NCBI GenBank assembly: GCA_902803035.1
Contig: CADCON010000063.1
Location: 1-14,410, forward strand
Source of the DNA: an uncultured Ruminococcus sp.
Lineage (GTDB): Bacteria; Bacillota; Clostridia; Oscillospirales; Acutalibacteraceae
Reading direction: 5' to 3'
Length of the DNA stretch: 14,410 bases
A program made the position numbers and the translations under genes. The notes beneath the pieces were generated by a model. The model made no database searches. It had not been told where the DNA came from and saw only the letters and a program-made list of their open reading frames with translations. How positions within the stretch are numbered: position 1 is the first letter of the stretch; every line of letters starts with the position of its first letter. Shown one piece after another: positions 1 to 5,902 of this stretch.

Positions 1-84
1 AAGGAGGGATTCGAACCCTCGAACCGCTTTTAACGATTACACGATTTCCAATCGTGCGCGCTCGACCAGCTACGCGACTTCTCC
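1..84 (-). tRNA. tRNA-Ser (anticodon GGA), 3' end cut by window edge
   Basis: Read on the minus strand, the gene starts with acceptor strand GGAGAAG (84-78), then a D arm, then anticodon stem CACGA/TCGTG around loop TTGGAAA, which puts GGA in the anticodon (decodes UCC/UCU). A long variable arm typical of class II serine tRNAs follows, then a T arm with stem GAGGG/CCCTC and loop TTCGAAT. Only CTT, the first bases of the expected 3' acceptor strand CTTCTCC, lies inside the window, so the acceptor end, the discriminator base and any encoded CCA cannot be seen. Its own promoter lies about 70 bases upstream. Confidence 0.95.
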
Positions 85-156
85 ATAGGGGAAAATTCAA
101 TTGTAACACTCATCGAGGTCTGATTCCATGAATGCCGCACCAAACAGTGCTTAATT

Positions 157-185
157 AATATACATCAAATCGGGAGAAATGTCAA
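157..185 (-). promoter_or_regulatory. Sigma-A promoter for tRNA-Ser
   Basis: On the minus strand a perfect TTGACA -35 (185-180) is followed by exactly 17 bases and TATATT as -10 (162-157), five of six to consensus. Transcription would start near 150 and read through a leader of roughly 66 bases into the tRNA at 84. T-rich plus-strand sequence (188-230) lies directly upstream of the -35, which means an A-rich minus strand that could act as an UP element (inference). Confidence 0.8.
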
Positions 186-334
186 GTGTTTTTTTTAAAA
201 TATTGGTCTTTCCTTTCTTTTTTTTTCGTGTTTTCCTTGAGCAACGAATGCTTGTCCGCACCGCGAATTCATTCGCACGTGGATTTTCGCAACAAGTAAA
301 AAGGCGATACGGACAGGCATGGGAAATGACGATG

Positions 335-1345
335 TTATACTTGTTCCTCTGTCGGAGCGGTAGAATCGCCCGCTTCTCCCCTTCTGATTTTTGCCGTGTT
401 GAGGAAGAATCCGGCTGCGATTATCCACATGGTAAAAAGTGACGCGCCCATACAAAGATAAAGCTGTGCCAAATAAGTGGCATTCAGTGAAAATTCGCAG
501 ACAACGGCAGTTGCCAGAGCCGCAGCGCAGATTATCCAGAGAAGGAGTTTTTTCAGGGAGAAGCCGCCGACCCGCACATTTTCCATACAGATAATCACAA
601 TAGCCACAACCGCAATCAATATGCTGACAATCTGGTCTATTCTGACAAATCCAAGGGTTACCATGAAGAGAGAATCGTTTTTCATACTCTCCAGCAATGC
701 CTGTGAGAGACCATAGGTCAGCATAAAGCAAAGAACGACGCAGCCCTTCCCAAGAGAAGCCTTTTTGCGGCGGTATAATTGCCAAAACAGAAAAGCGGTC
801 AGCCCGGTTGTCATCAGCGCGAATATCCCTTCAAAGAAGCCGACCCACAGCAGATACGCGTTCTGTGATTCTGACCATACCAGGAATGGAAGAGGAGAGG
901 ACGAGACAATTTCAAATCCTGTTTCCTCATTGCAGGTAACGCTTGCCCATCTGCCTGTGGCGATCATAAGAGCCAGCGCGGGAGCGGCAGCGTCGAGGGT
1001 TGGCACGATTTCCTTTCTTCCCTTGCGGCATCGTAGAAGCAATACAATGAGAACGCCTGCCACAGCTCCCAGCAGGGAGCTTCCGCCATTGAAAAGACAC
1101 AGATATTCGTCCATTCCGCCGGTGAACGATGCCTGTCTGAACCAGCAATAGCAGAAACGGGAACAGACAAATGCCACCGGCAAAGCCCATATGACGGTTG
1201 TCAGCACGTCAGAAAAGGCCTGCCCCTGTATGCTTCTCAGCCGGCAATACAAAAGCGATCCAATCAGTATGGATAAGCTGACCAGAAAGCCGTTCCAGTA
1301 TATTTCAAATGAACCGAAGTCCATAAAAACCAGATGGTCATTCAT
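335..1345 (-). CDS. Divergent Lgt-family (prolipoprotein diacylglyceryl transferase-like) membrane protein
   Basis: A 336-residue polytopic membrane protein whose layout follows Lgt, the enzyme that moves diacylglycerol from phosphatidylglycerol to the lipobox cysteine. Recognisable pieces are NGGSSLLGAVAG (86-97; Lgt DGGxSFHGG region), GRW...NEETG (131-143; Lgt GRxGNFxNxExxG signature, keeping R132, E140 and G143), YGLSQALLESMKNDSL (211-226; Lgt R-x3-E-x2-R-x-D region, keeping E219) and RIDQIVSIL (235-243). Against canonical Lgt the histidine position is L92 and the key arginine after YGL is Q215. About 70 residues with two more hydrophobic segments (near 267-285 and 296-315) follow the point where Lgt usually ends. 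The start has a clear GGAGG (complement of 1352-1360). It is the last gene of a minus-strand operon with a NAGPA-domain protein and a lipoprotein. Family membership is fairly sure; catalysis is doubtful. Confidence 0.72.
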   Translation of the reverse strand: MNDHLVFMDFGSFEIYWNGFLVSLSILIGSLLYCRLRSIQGQAFSDVLTTVIWALPVAFVCSRFCYCWFRQASFTGGMDEYLCLFNGGSSLLGAVAGVLIVLLLRCRKGRKEIVPTLDAAAPALALMIATGRWASVTCNEETGFEIVSSSPLPFLVWSESQNAYLLWVGFFEGIFALMTTGLTAFLFWQLYRRKKASLGKGCVVLCFMLTYGLSQALLESMKNDSLFMVTLGFVRIDQIVSILIAVVAIVIICMENVRVGGFSLKKLLLWIICAAALATAVVCEFSLNATYLAQLYLCMGASLFTMWIIAAGFFLNTAKIRRGEAGDSTAPTEEQV

Positions 1346-1382
1346 ATGTATTCCTCCGGAGTAAAGAATTTCGGAAAAGCCG

Positions 1383-1448
1383 CCTCCCCGCCGTGGAACG
1401 CGGAGAGGCCCGTTCAGCGTCCGTCCGGTTACGCGAAACGTACCGACG
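1383..1448 (-). terminator. Two stem-loops between the NAGPA and Lgt-like genes (weak terminator or processing site)
   Basis: In minus-strand order, the first hairpin has arms CGTCGGTACG (1448-1439) and CGTAACCGGACG (1433-1422) around a five-base loop, with a bulge. The second has arms CCTCTCCGC (1408-1400) and GCGGGGAGG (1391-1383) around an eight-base loop, with one mismatch. A short TTTT (1378-1375) follows after a four-base gap. The T run is too short and too far away for a strong terminator. It could thin transcription into the Lgt-like gene, or act as an mRNA processing or stability element. Confidence 0.35.
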
Positions 1449-1469
1449 AATTATGGTAGCAGAGCGTCT

Positions 1470-2489
1470 TCAGCCTGTCTGCTCATGTGAATCCGGAATG
1501 GCGGTAGCAAAATACAGGATGTCGCTGATGGCTCTTTCTCCTCCGTCAGCGATGGTATTGAAGGGCTTATCGTGAAAATACAATATAGACGACTGCCCTC
1601 CGTCCATGTTATAAGCGATGATGCATTTCTTCTTCTCCATTATCTCACTCAGATCCGCCAGATTAATGCCGTCCGAACGGTGGCTTCTGCCGTCCACCGT
1701 ACACAAAAGGTAATGCAGGGGGCCGAGCTGACCGATTGCGGTGCGCGGTTCATTCCCGCGTGGATTGATCGGATCCTTGATATTAAGCTCTTCGAGTTTT
1801 TTTCCGTTGATAACCAATGCGGGGCCAAACGAAAAGGTCTGATAAATCTTATGTTTCTTATAATACTCCTGCTGCGCGGCTTCTCTGTCAGTCATAACGC
1901 TGAAATTGCCATCCGCGTCAATAAAGAGAATATCCGTTCCGTAGGGAATCTCCCGGAAAACCGTGGCATTTCTGATAATGATTCCTTCCGGGCGGTAATT
2001 GTAGAAGTCGGCGTTAATGGCGACGACAGCATGATTCATTTTAGCTATCTTACTGCCGAAAAGACGTTTGGTTCCGTATTTCCCTCCCGCAAAGGCAGAG
2101 CGGAGCTGCGTAGGATGGGCGATGACAACATCCGCAAAATTGACGGTTACCGTTCCTCCCGTCACCTGCATTCTTTCGTGCCAGCAGTTGACTTTGATGG
2201 TCGGATCCTCATAGGAATCGTCACTGAAGCCGGCGGGATCCGGTTCGGGTCCCACCGATTGATCCATAGGCAACGTATAGACCTTGGGCAGATGAAAAAT
2301 TTCCTGCTGTATGTTATCGCAGATGTCAACGCTTTTCCGCTGGAAGTCCGATATATAATTTCTTTCCGCGGCGACAGGGCCAATGGTGGATAAATTGCTC
2401 TGCTCGCCGGAAGGAATCGTCAACATAGCGAGGACGATCAACAGCGAAAAGAGAAGAATCCGGCAAATCCGGACAAATTGATTGTTCAT
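1470..2489 (-). CDS. Phosphodiester glycosidase (NAGPA) domain protein, membrane-anchored or secreted
   Basis: A 339-residue protein with an N-terminal hydrophobic segment (about 8-26) that serves as a signal peptide or membrane anchor, so the rest should lie outside the membrane. The C-terminal two thirds match the phosphodiester alpha-GlcNAcase (NAGPA) fold: AINADFYNYRPEGI (157-170), FGPALVINGK (221-230), PRTAIGQ (248-254), VDGR (265-268), GINLADLSEIM (274-284) and the signature YNMDGGQSSILYF (293-305), ending in ISDILYFATAI. The animal member removes GlcNAc from a phosphodiester; bacterial relatives are thought to act on exopolysaccharide or wall glycophosphodiesters, and the substrate here is unknown. 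The start is supported by GGAGGCGG just upstream (complement of 2493-2500). It lies 21 bases after the lipoprotein gene in the same operon. Confidence 0.85.
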   Translation of the reverse strand: MNNQFVRICRILLFSLLIVLAMLTIPSGEQSNLSTIGPVAAERNYISDFQRKSVDICDNIQQEIFHLPKVYTLPMDQSVGPEPDPAGFSDDSYEDPTIKVNCWHERMQVTGGTVTVNFADVVIAHPTQLRSAFAGGKYGTKRLFGSKIAKMNHAVVAINADFYNYRPEGIIIRNATVFREIPYGTDILFIDADGNFSVMTDREAAQQEYYKKHKIYQTFSFGPALVINGKKLEELNIKDPINPRGNEPRTAIGQLGPLHYLLCTVDGRSHRSDGINLADLSEIMEKKKCIIAYNMDGGQSSILYFHDKPFNTIADGGERAISDILYFATAIPDSHEQTG

Positions 2490-2510
2490 TTTCCGCCTCC
2501 TGATTGAAAA

Positions 2511-3119
2511 TCAACGCATTCCCAAAAGCGCACGATACAGAGTGTCCGTCATAACGATACGCCATTTTTTCAGATTCAGACGCATTTCAAAGCTCTGCAC
2601 CGACGTGGAATGATACTCTTCCGGGTTTTGAAGAAGCTCGTGCATATAATGCTCGATGCATTTCCTTATTTCTTCCGCTCCCTGTATTTCCTGTCCCTCG
2701 TACTGTTTTTGTTTTATGTCTGTTTCCACCGCATCGATAAGCGCGTCTTCAAAAAGGTTCATATCAAGCGTTGTCAGACGGATTGTCATGCGGACTACGC
2801 GGCTATGGCTGTCAAGGTATTCCTGATCAAGGATCACAAAGCTTCTGCTTTTCGTCAGGGCATCAAGAAGTTCCTCTTCGGAGGAAGACAAAGGCGTTTC
2901 AACGCGGTTGGACCATGAGGAGCCAATCAACCATTCATTGGCGGCTTTCTCATCCCCCCGGTTGATCGCGTCAATGAATTGTCCGAAATAATAAGACGGC
3001 TCCTGCGGGGTATAAAGCGAATACGCCGGGAGCTGACATCCCGTTGTCATGGAAAAAATGACCATTACGGCCAAAAACACCGTCAATTGGCGGATATACG
3101 GACGAAAAACCAAAATCAT
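2511..3119 (-). CDS. Small exported protein, probable lipoprotein of unknown function
   Basis: 202 residues and no family that I recognise. The N terminus has R6 and R10, a hydrophobic core (11-23) and then MTTGC, with C28 the likely lipidated cysteine. The -3 residue is threonine rather than the usual Leu, Val, Ile, Ala or Met, so the lipobox is off consensus. The mature part starts with an aromatic, Pro-rich stretch, then FIDAINRGDEKAANEWL (48-64), the kind of N-terminal helix seen in NTF2-like/DUF4878-type extracytoplasmic lipoproteins, and ends in an alpha/beta segment (MRLNLKKWRIVMTD). The start has GGGAGA upstream and lies about 60 bases after a perfect-consensus promoter. It is the first gene of the operon with the NAGPA protein and the Lgt-like protein. 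Confidence 0.7.
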   Translation of the reverse strand: MILVFRPYIRQLTVFLAVMVIFSMTTGCQLPAYSLYTPQEPSYYFGQFIDAINRGDEKAANEWLIGSSWSNRVETPLSSSEEELLDALTKSRSFVILDQEYLDSHSRVVRMTIRLTTLDMNLFEDALIDAVETDIKQKQYEGQEIQGAEEIRKCIEHYMHELLQNPEEYHSTSVQSFEMRLNLKKWRIVMTDTLYRALLGMR

Positions 3120-3187
3120 CTTTCTCCCTTCCTTGAAAAGACTTGTAAAGAACGATCTGAGTCCAATACTGATAAATCTGAAAACTC

Positions 3188-3216
3188 ATTATAACATCCC
3201 GCGCCGGAATTGTCAA
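3188..3216 (-). promoter_or_regulatory. Perfect-consensus sigma-A promoter of the lipoprotein/NAGPA/Lgt-like operon
   Basis: On the minus strand the -35 is TTGACA (3216-3211), the spacer is exactly 17 bases and the -10 is TATAAT (3193-3188), both hexamers perfect. Transcription should start near 3181, about 60 bases upstream of the lipoprotein start codon. This predicts strong, vegetative expression unless a repressor acts; I see no obvious operator over it. Confidence 0.88.
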
Positions 3217-3305
3217 CAGAAAGAGGCGGCGGAACAGGAAAATCATTTTTAGTGATAACACTTGCCGGATTCGTCAAAGCATAACATAAACCCGGCTCTT
3301 TTTGC

Positions 3306-3380
3306 ACTCCCTCCGTCAGAGATGGAGCCATTTTACAGCCGCCATCTCTGAGGGAGGTGGCACGAAGTGCCGATGGGAGT
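3306..3380. repeat. Palindromic intergenic element (MITE/REP-like), about 75 bases
   Basis: The ends are an imperfect inverted repeat, ACTCCCTCCG (3306-3315) and CGATGGGAGT (3371-3380), with two mismatches in ten. Nested inside are a perfect 9-base stem CAGAGATGG/CCATCTCTG (3317-3325 and 3342-3350) and a tight hairpin GGCAC-GAA-GTGCC (3359-3371). This multi-stem layout, with ACTCCCTCCG at one end and GGCAC-GAA-GTGCC next to the other, resembles non-coding repeats dispersed through many gut Oscillospirales genomes (recalled resemblance, not searched). It contains no gene and was probably mobilised in trans. Confidence 0.6.
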
Positions 3381-3538
3381 CCTCTGTTTTTGAAAATTGA
3401 TTTCCTGACAGCGGAATAGCCGCGGCACGACGAAAAGCATGAATAACGCGGATTGTCCTTTGCAGGAAGTCCGTGACACAATAACGATGCCGGAATGCAT
3501 ATAAGATGAAAAGCCTTTCCATTATTCTACGCGATACG

Positions 3539-3558
3539 CAATAATTCTTAAATTATTG
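3539..3558. repeat. AT-rich perfect inverted repeat upstream of the recJ promoter
   Basis: CAATAATT (3539-3546) and AATTATTG (3551-3558) are perfect inverted copies separated by CTTA. The repeat ends 33 bases before the recJ -35 and is followed by an A/T run (3559-3570). It could be an operator for a dimeric regulator or simply part of the AT-rich promoter-proximal DNA. Confidence 0.4.
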
Positions 3559-3591
3559 TAAAAATATTTTAACCATAGTGCAAATTACACC

Positions 3592-3620
3592 TTGCAAAAA
3601 ATGATCCGATATGGTATTAT
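3592..3620 (+). promoter_or_regulatory. Sigma-A promoter of recJ
   Basis: TTGCAA (-35, 3592-3597), a 17-base spacer and TATTAT (-10, 3615-3620), with an AT-rich upstream region. Transcription should start near 3627 and give a leader of about 46 bases. The promoter overlaps any recJ start upstream of 3673, which argues against those starts. Confidence 0.7.
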
Positions 3621-3659
3621 ACATATTATCCTATTTATTTTTTTTGATGGTAACATGAA

Positions 3660-3667
3660 GGAGGTGA
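3660..3667 (+). promoter_or_regulatory. Ribosome binding site that fixes the recJ start
   Basis: GGAGGTGA, a full-length match to the anti-Shine-Dalgarno sequence, lies five bases before ATG at 3673. The frame is open further upstream to a TTG at 3592, but that codon sits in the -35 hexamer and has no ribosome binding site. Confidence 0.85.
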
Positions 3668-3672
3668 GTCCG

Positions 3673-5733
3673 ATGTCTTTTCGCCGATGGCGCATAGCCC
3701 CAACCAATAAAGAGCTCTCCAGAAGCGTCGCGGAGCGTTTCGGCATTGAGGGATTTGCTGCCCATCTGCTTGTTTCGAGAGGCTTCCGCACGGACGGGAG
3801 CATTTCGGATATGCTGGGACTGGAGGATGAAACGACCGATTTTATTGACCCGTTTGAGATCATCGACATGGACAAGGCGGTCAACCGGATACGCCGCGCG
3901 CTTGACGATTTTGAAAGGATCGCGGTCTATGGAGATTATGACGTGGACGGTGTAACGGCGACCGCACTGCTGTATTCCTATCTGGAGTCGGTGGGCGCCA
4001 ATGTGATGTATTACATTCCCGACCGCGAAGGCGAGGGCTACGGACTCAACTGCGACGCCATCCGTTCTCTGCGCGAGCATGACGTCAATCTCATCATAAC
4101 GGTGGACAACGGCATTTCAGCGGTGCAGGAAATCGCTTACGCGAAAGAACTGGGAATGGATGTGGTCGTCACGGACCATCACCAGGAGAGCGACGTCCTG
4201 CCGGACGCCGAAGCGGTCGTCAATCCCCACCGGAAGGGGAGCCGCTGCCGTTTCACCGAATACGCCGGCGTGGGCGTGGCATTCAAGCTGGTCTGCGCGC
4301 TGGAAGGCGACAGCATGATGGCGGCCGAGAATTTCAGCGATCTGGTTGCCCTTGGCACTGTCGCGGACGTGGTAAGTCTTACCGGCGAAAACCGCAGGCT
4401 GGTCAGGCTCGGATTGGAGCGTCTTCAGGCGTCGGAACGCATCGGACTGGTGACGCTGATCGACCTGGCGGGCATGACAGGCAAGACCATCACATCGGTC
4501 AATATAGCGTTTACCCTGGCCCCCCGCCTGAATGCGGCGGGAAGGCTCGGAAGCGCGTCGCACGCGGTCAGGCTCCTTATCACCGACGACGAGGAAGAAG
4601 CCCGGACGCTGGCGGAGGAGCTTCATTCGCAGAACAGGGAGCGTCAGGCCATCGAGCAGGTCATTGAATCCGATGTAGCCGAAATGCTGGAAAAGGATCA
4701 GTCCGTTCTCTTTGACCGCGTGATTGTCATCGCCGGTGAAAAATGGAACGGCGGCGTGATCGGGATTTTTGCCTCCAGAATCTGCGAGAGGTACGGCAAG
4801 CCGTGCTTTATCATATCCTATGAAGGGGACAGGGCAAAAGGCTCCGGACGAAGCATTGAGGGCTTCTCGCTGTACGACGCGATAGCGGCCTGTTCGGAGC
4901 ATCTGACAGGCTTCGGCGGCCACACGCTGGCGGCGGGCATTAATCTCAGGACAGAGAACATCGACCGCTTCCGCCGGGCGATCAATGAATACGCCATGCG
5001 CCGTTATCCGTCCATGCCCGCGCCGGAGCTGCGAATCGACTGCCAGCTGCCGCCTTCCGCCGTCACCATGCGGCTTTGCTCCGCCGCCCAGATACTGGAG
5101 CCGTTCGGAGCGGACAATTCCACGCCGTATATCGCGGTGATGGGGCTGAAGATCAACGAGATTTACGGAGCCGGCGGAGGCAAGCACCAGCGGCTCACGC
5201 TGGAACGCGGCGGCACGGTCATGACCGCCATCAAATTCTGTACTTCCGACGATGAATTTCCGTTCAGGGTGGGCGACGTGGTGGATGTTGTGGTGTCGAT
5301 GGACAAATCCGTTTTCCGCGGGAAGGAATCCCTGACCCTTGTCGTGAGGGATATCAGGCTTTCGGAAACCCATTTTGAGGAAATCAACGGCGGCAGACAG
5401 CTTTTTGAGAAGATGATGAGAAACGAGCCGCTGACGGAAGAAGAACGCGGCGCGCTCAGGCCTACGCGGGCGATGATGGGAAAGGTGTACCGCATGATCG
5501 CGGAGGGATACTGCGGCGAGGCGGACGTGCTGGGATGCCGCCTGAAGCGTCAGGGAGTGTGCTTTGCGGCCGTGCTGACGTCGCTTCGCATACTTTGCGA
5601 GGGCGGCCTGATCGAGATGTTCGATCAGGGCGTGTTCATCGAAATATACCCGGTGGAACGCGGCGCGGACAGCGGCAGGATTGCGCCGGAAAAGACGCCG
5701 ACGGCTATGCGCGTAGGATATAAGAACGTGTAG
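3673..5733 (+). CDS. recJ: Single-stranded-DNA-specific exonuclease RecJ
   Basis: From ATG 3673 the protein is 686 residues, within the family range. RecJ is a DHH-superfamily, metal-dependent 5'-3' single-strand exonuclease used in recombination, fork and mismatch repair in the cytoplasm. Visible motifs in order: GDYDVDG (87-93), TVDNG (143-147), the DHH triad in VVTDHH (165-170), VNPH (183-186), AGVGVAFKL (198-206), then the DHHA1-side motifs PRLNAAGRLG (284-293), GSGRS (390-394) and GGHTLAAG (415-422), followed by an OB-like and C-terminal region. All the metal-binding motifs look intact. It has its own promoter and is followed after 169 bases by rel, a common Firmicutes order. Residues before M28 of the longer open frame are not translated in my reading. 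Confidence 0.95.
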   Translation: MSFRRWRIAPTNKELSRSVAERFGIEGFAAHLLVSRGFRTDGSISDMLGLEDETTDFIDPFEIIDMDKAVNRIRRALDDFERIAVYGDYDVDGVTATALLYSYLESVGANVMYYIPDREGEGYGLNCDAIRSLREHDVNLIITVDNGISAVQEIAYAKELGMDVVVTDHHQESDVLPDAEAVVNPHRKGSRCRFTEYAGVGVAFKLVCALEGDSMMAAENFSDLVALGTVADVVSLTGENRRLVRLGLERLQASERIGLVTLIDLAGMTGKTITSVNIAFTLAPRLNAAGRLGSASHAVRLLITDDEEEARTLAEELHSQNRERQAIEQVIESDVAEMLEKDQSVLFDRVIVIAGEKWNGGVIGIFASRICERYGKPCFIISYEGDRAKGSGRSIEGFSLYDAIAACSEHLTGFGGHTLAAGINLRTENIDRFRRAINEYAMRRYPSMPAPELRIDCQLPPSAVTMRLCSAAQILEPFGADNSTPYIAVMGLKINEIYGAGGGKHQRLTLERGGTVMTAIKFCTSDDEFPFRVGDVVDVVVSMDKSVFRGKESLTLVVRDIRLSETHFEEINGGRQLFEKMMRNEPLTEEERGALRPTRAMMGKVYRMIAEGYCGEADVLGCRLKRQGVCFAAVLTSLRILCEGGLIEMFDQGVFIEIYPVERGADSGRIAPEKTPTAMRVGYKNV

Positions 5734-5738
5734 TGAAC

Positions 5739-5788
5739 TGACCGGTCAATTTCCGGAACGCGCGAAGGCGAATGCCCGCGGCCCGGAA
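5739..5788. repeat. Palindromes just after recJ
   Basis: TGACCGGTCA (5739-5748) is a perfect 10-base palindrome six bases past the recJ stop. Nearby, TTCCGG (5751-5756) and CCGGAA (5783-5788) are inverted copies. No T run follows, so they do not form an ordinary terminator. Their role, if any, is unknown. Confidence 0.3.
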
Positions 5789-5866
5789 TAGGCGGTCAGA
5801 ACGATGTACGATGTATCATAAAAAGGCAGAATGAATTTTTGAAGTGAGGAGAAAAACAACGCCATT

Positions 5867-5885
5867 AACGGGAAAAAGACCCGTT
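5867..5885 (+). promoter_or_regulatory. Small leader hairpin before the rel ribosome binding site
   Basis: AACGGG (5867-5872) pairs with CCCGTT (5880-5885) around a seven-base A-rich loop, ending three bases before the GAGGAGGG ribosome binding site (5888-5895). It may affect ribosome access or stability. No riboswitch fold is recognisable. Confidence 0.35.
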
Positions 5886-5902
5886 CTGAGGAGGGAAACC
5901 AT

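Larger units (their letters stand above)
3217..3591. other. Intergenic region between the lipoprotein operon and recJ
   Basis: The stretch between the minus-strand operon promoter and the recJ promoter holds a palindromic repeat element (3306-3380) and an AT-rich inverted repeat (3539-3558), both listed separately. Short open frames on both strands lack ribosome binding sites and recognisable products, and I see no RNA gene with a known fold. The sequence becomes strongly AT-rich from about 3535 towards recJ. Confidence 0.6.

Noticed and set aside
179..442. Plus-strand 87-codon frame near the left edge
   Set aside because: It begins in the T-rich tract beside the tRNA promoter and runs into the antisense end of the Lgt-like gene, with no ribosome binding site.
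1572..2393. 273-codon plus-strand frame opposite the NAGPA gene
   Set aside because: The minus strand encodes clear NAGPA motifs with a proper ribosome binding site. The plus frame has neither.
3306..3380. CRISPR repeat or riboswitch reading of the palindromic region
   Set aside because: There is a single unit with no regularly spaced copies, and no known riboswitch core that I can recognise. A palindromic repeat element explains it better.
3116..3522. Two overlapping short minus-strand frames in the gap before recJ (3116-3481 and 3316-3522)
   Set aside because: They cover the palindromic element, overlap the perfect operon promoter or each other, and have no ribosome binding site or recognisable protein.
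4117..5373. 418-codon minus-strand frame inside recJ
   Set aside because: Antisense shadow of a fully conserved RecJ sequence, rich in Arg and His as expected for the reverse frame of GC-rich codons, with no recognised motifs.
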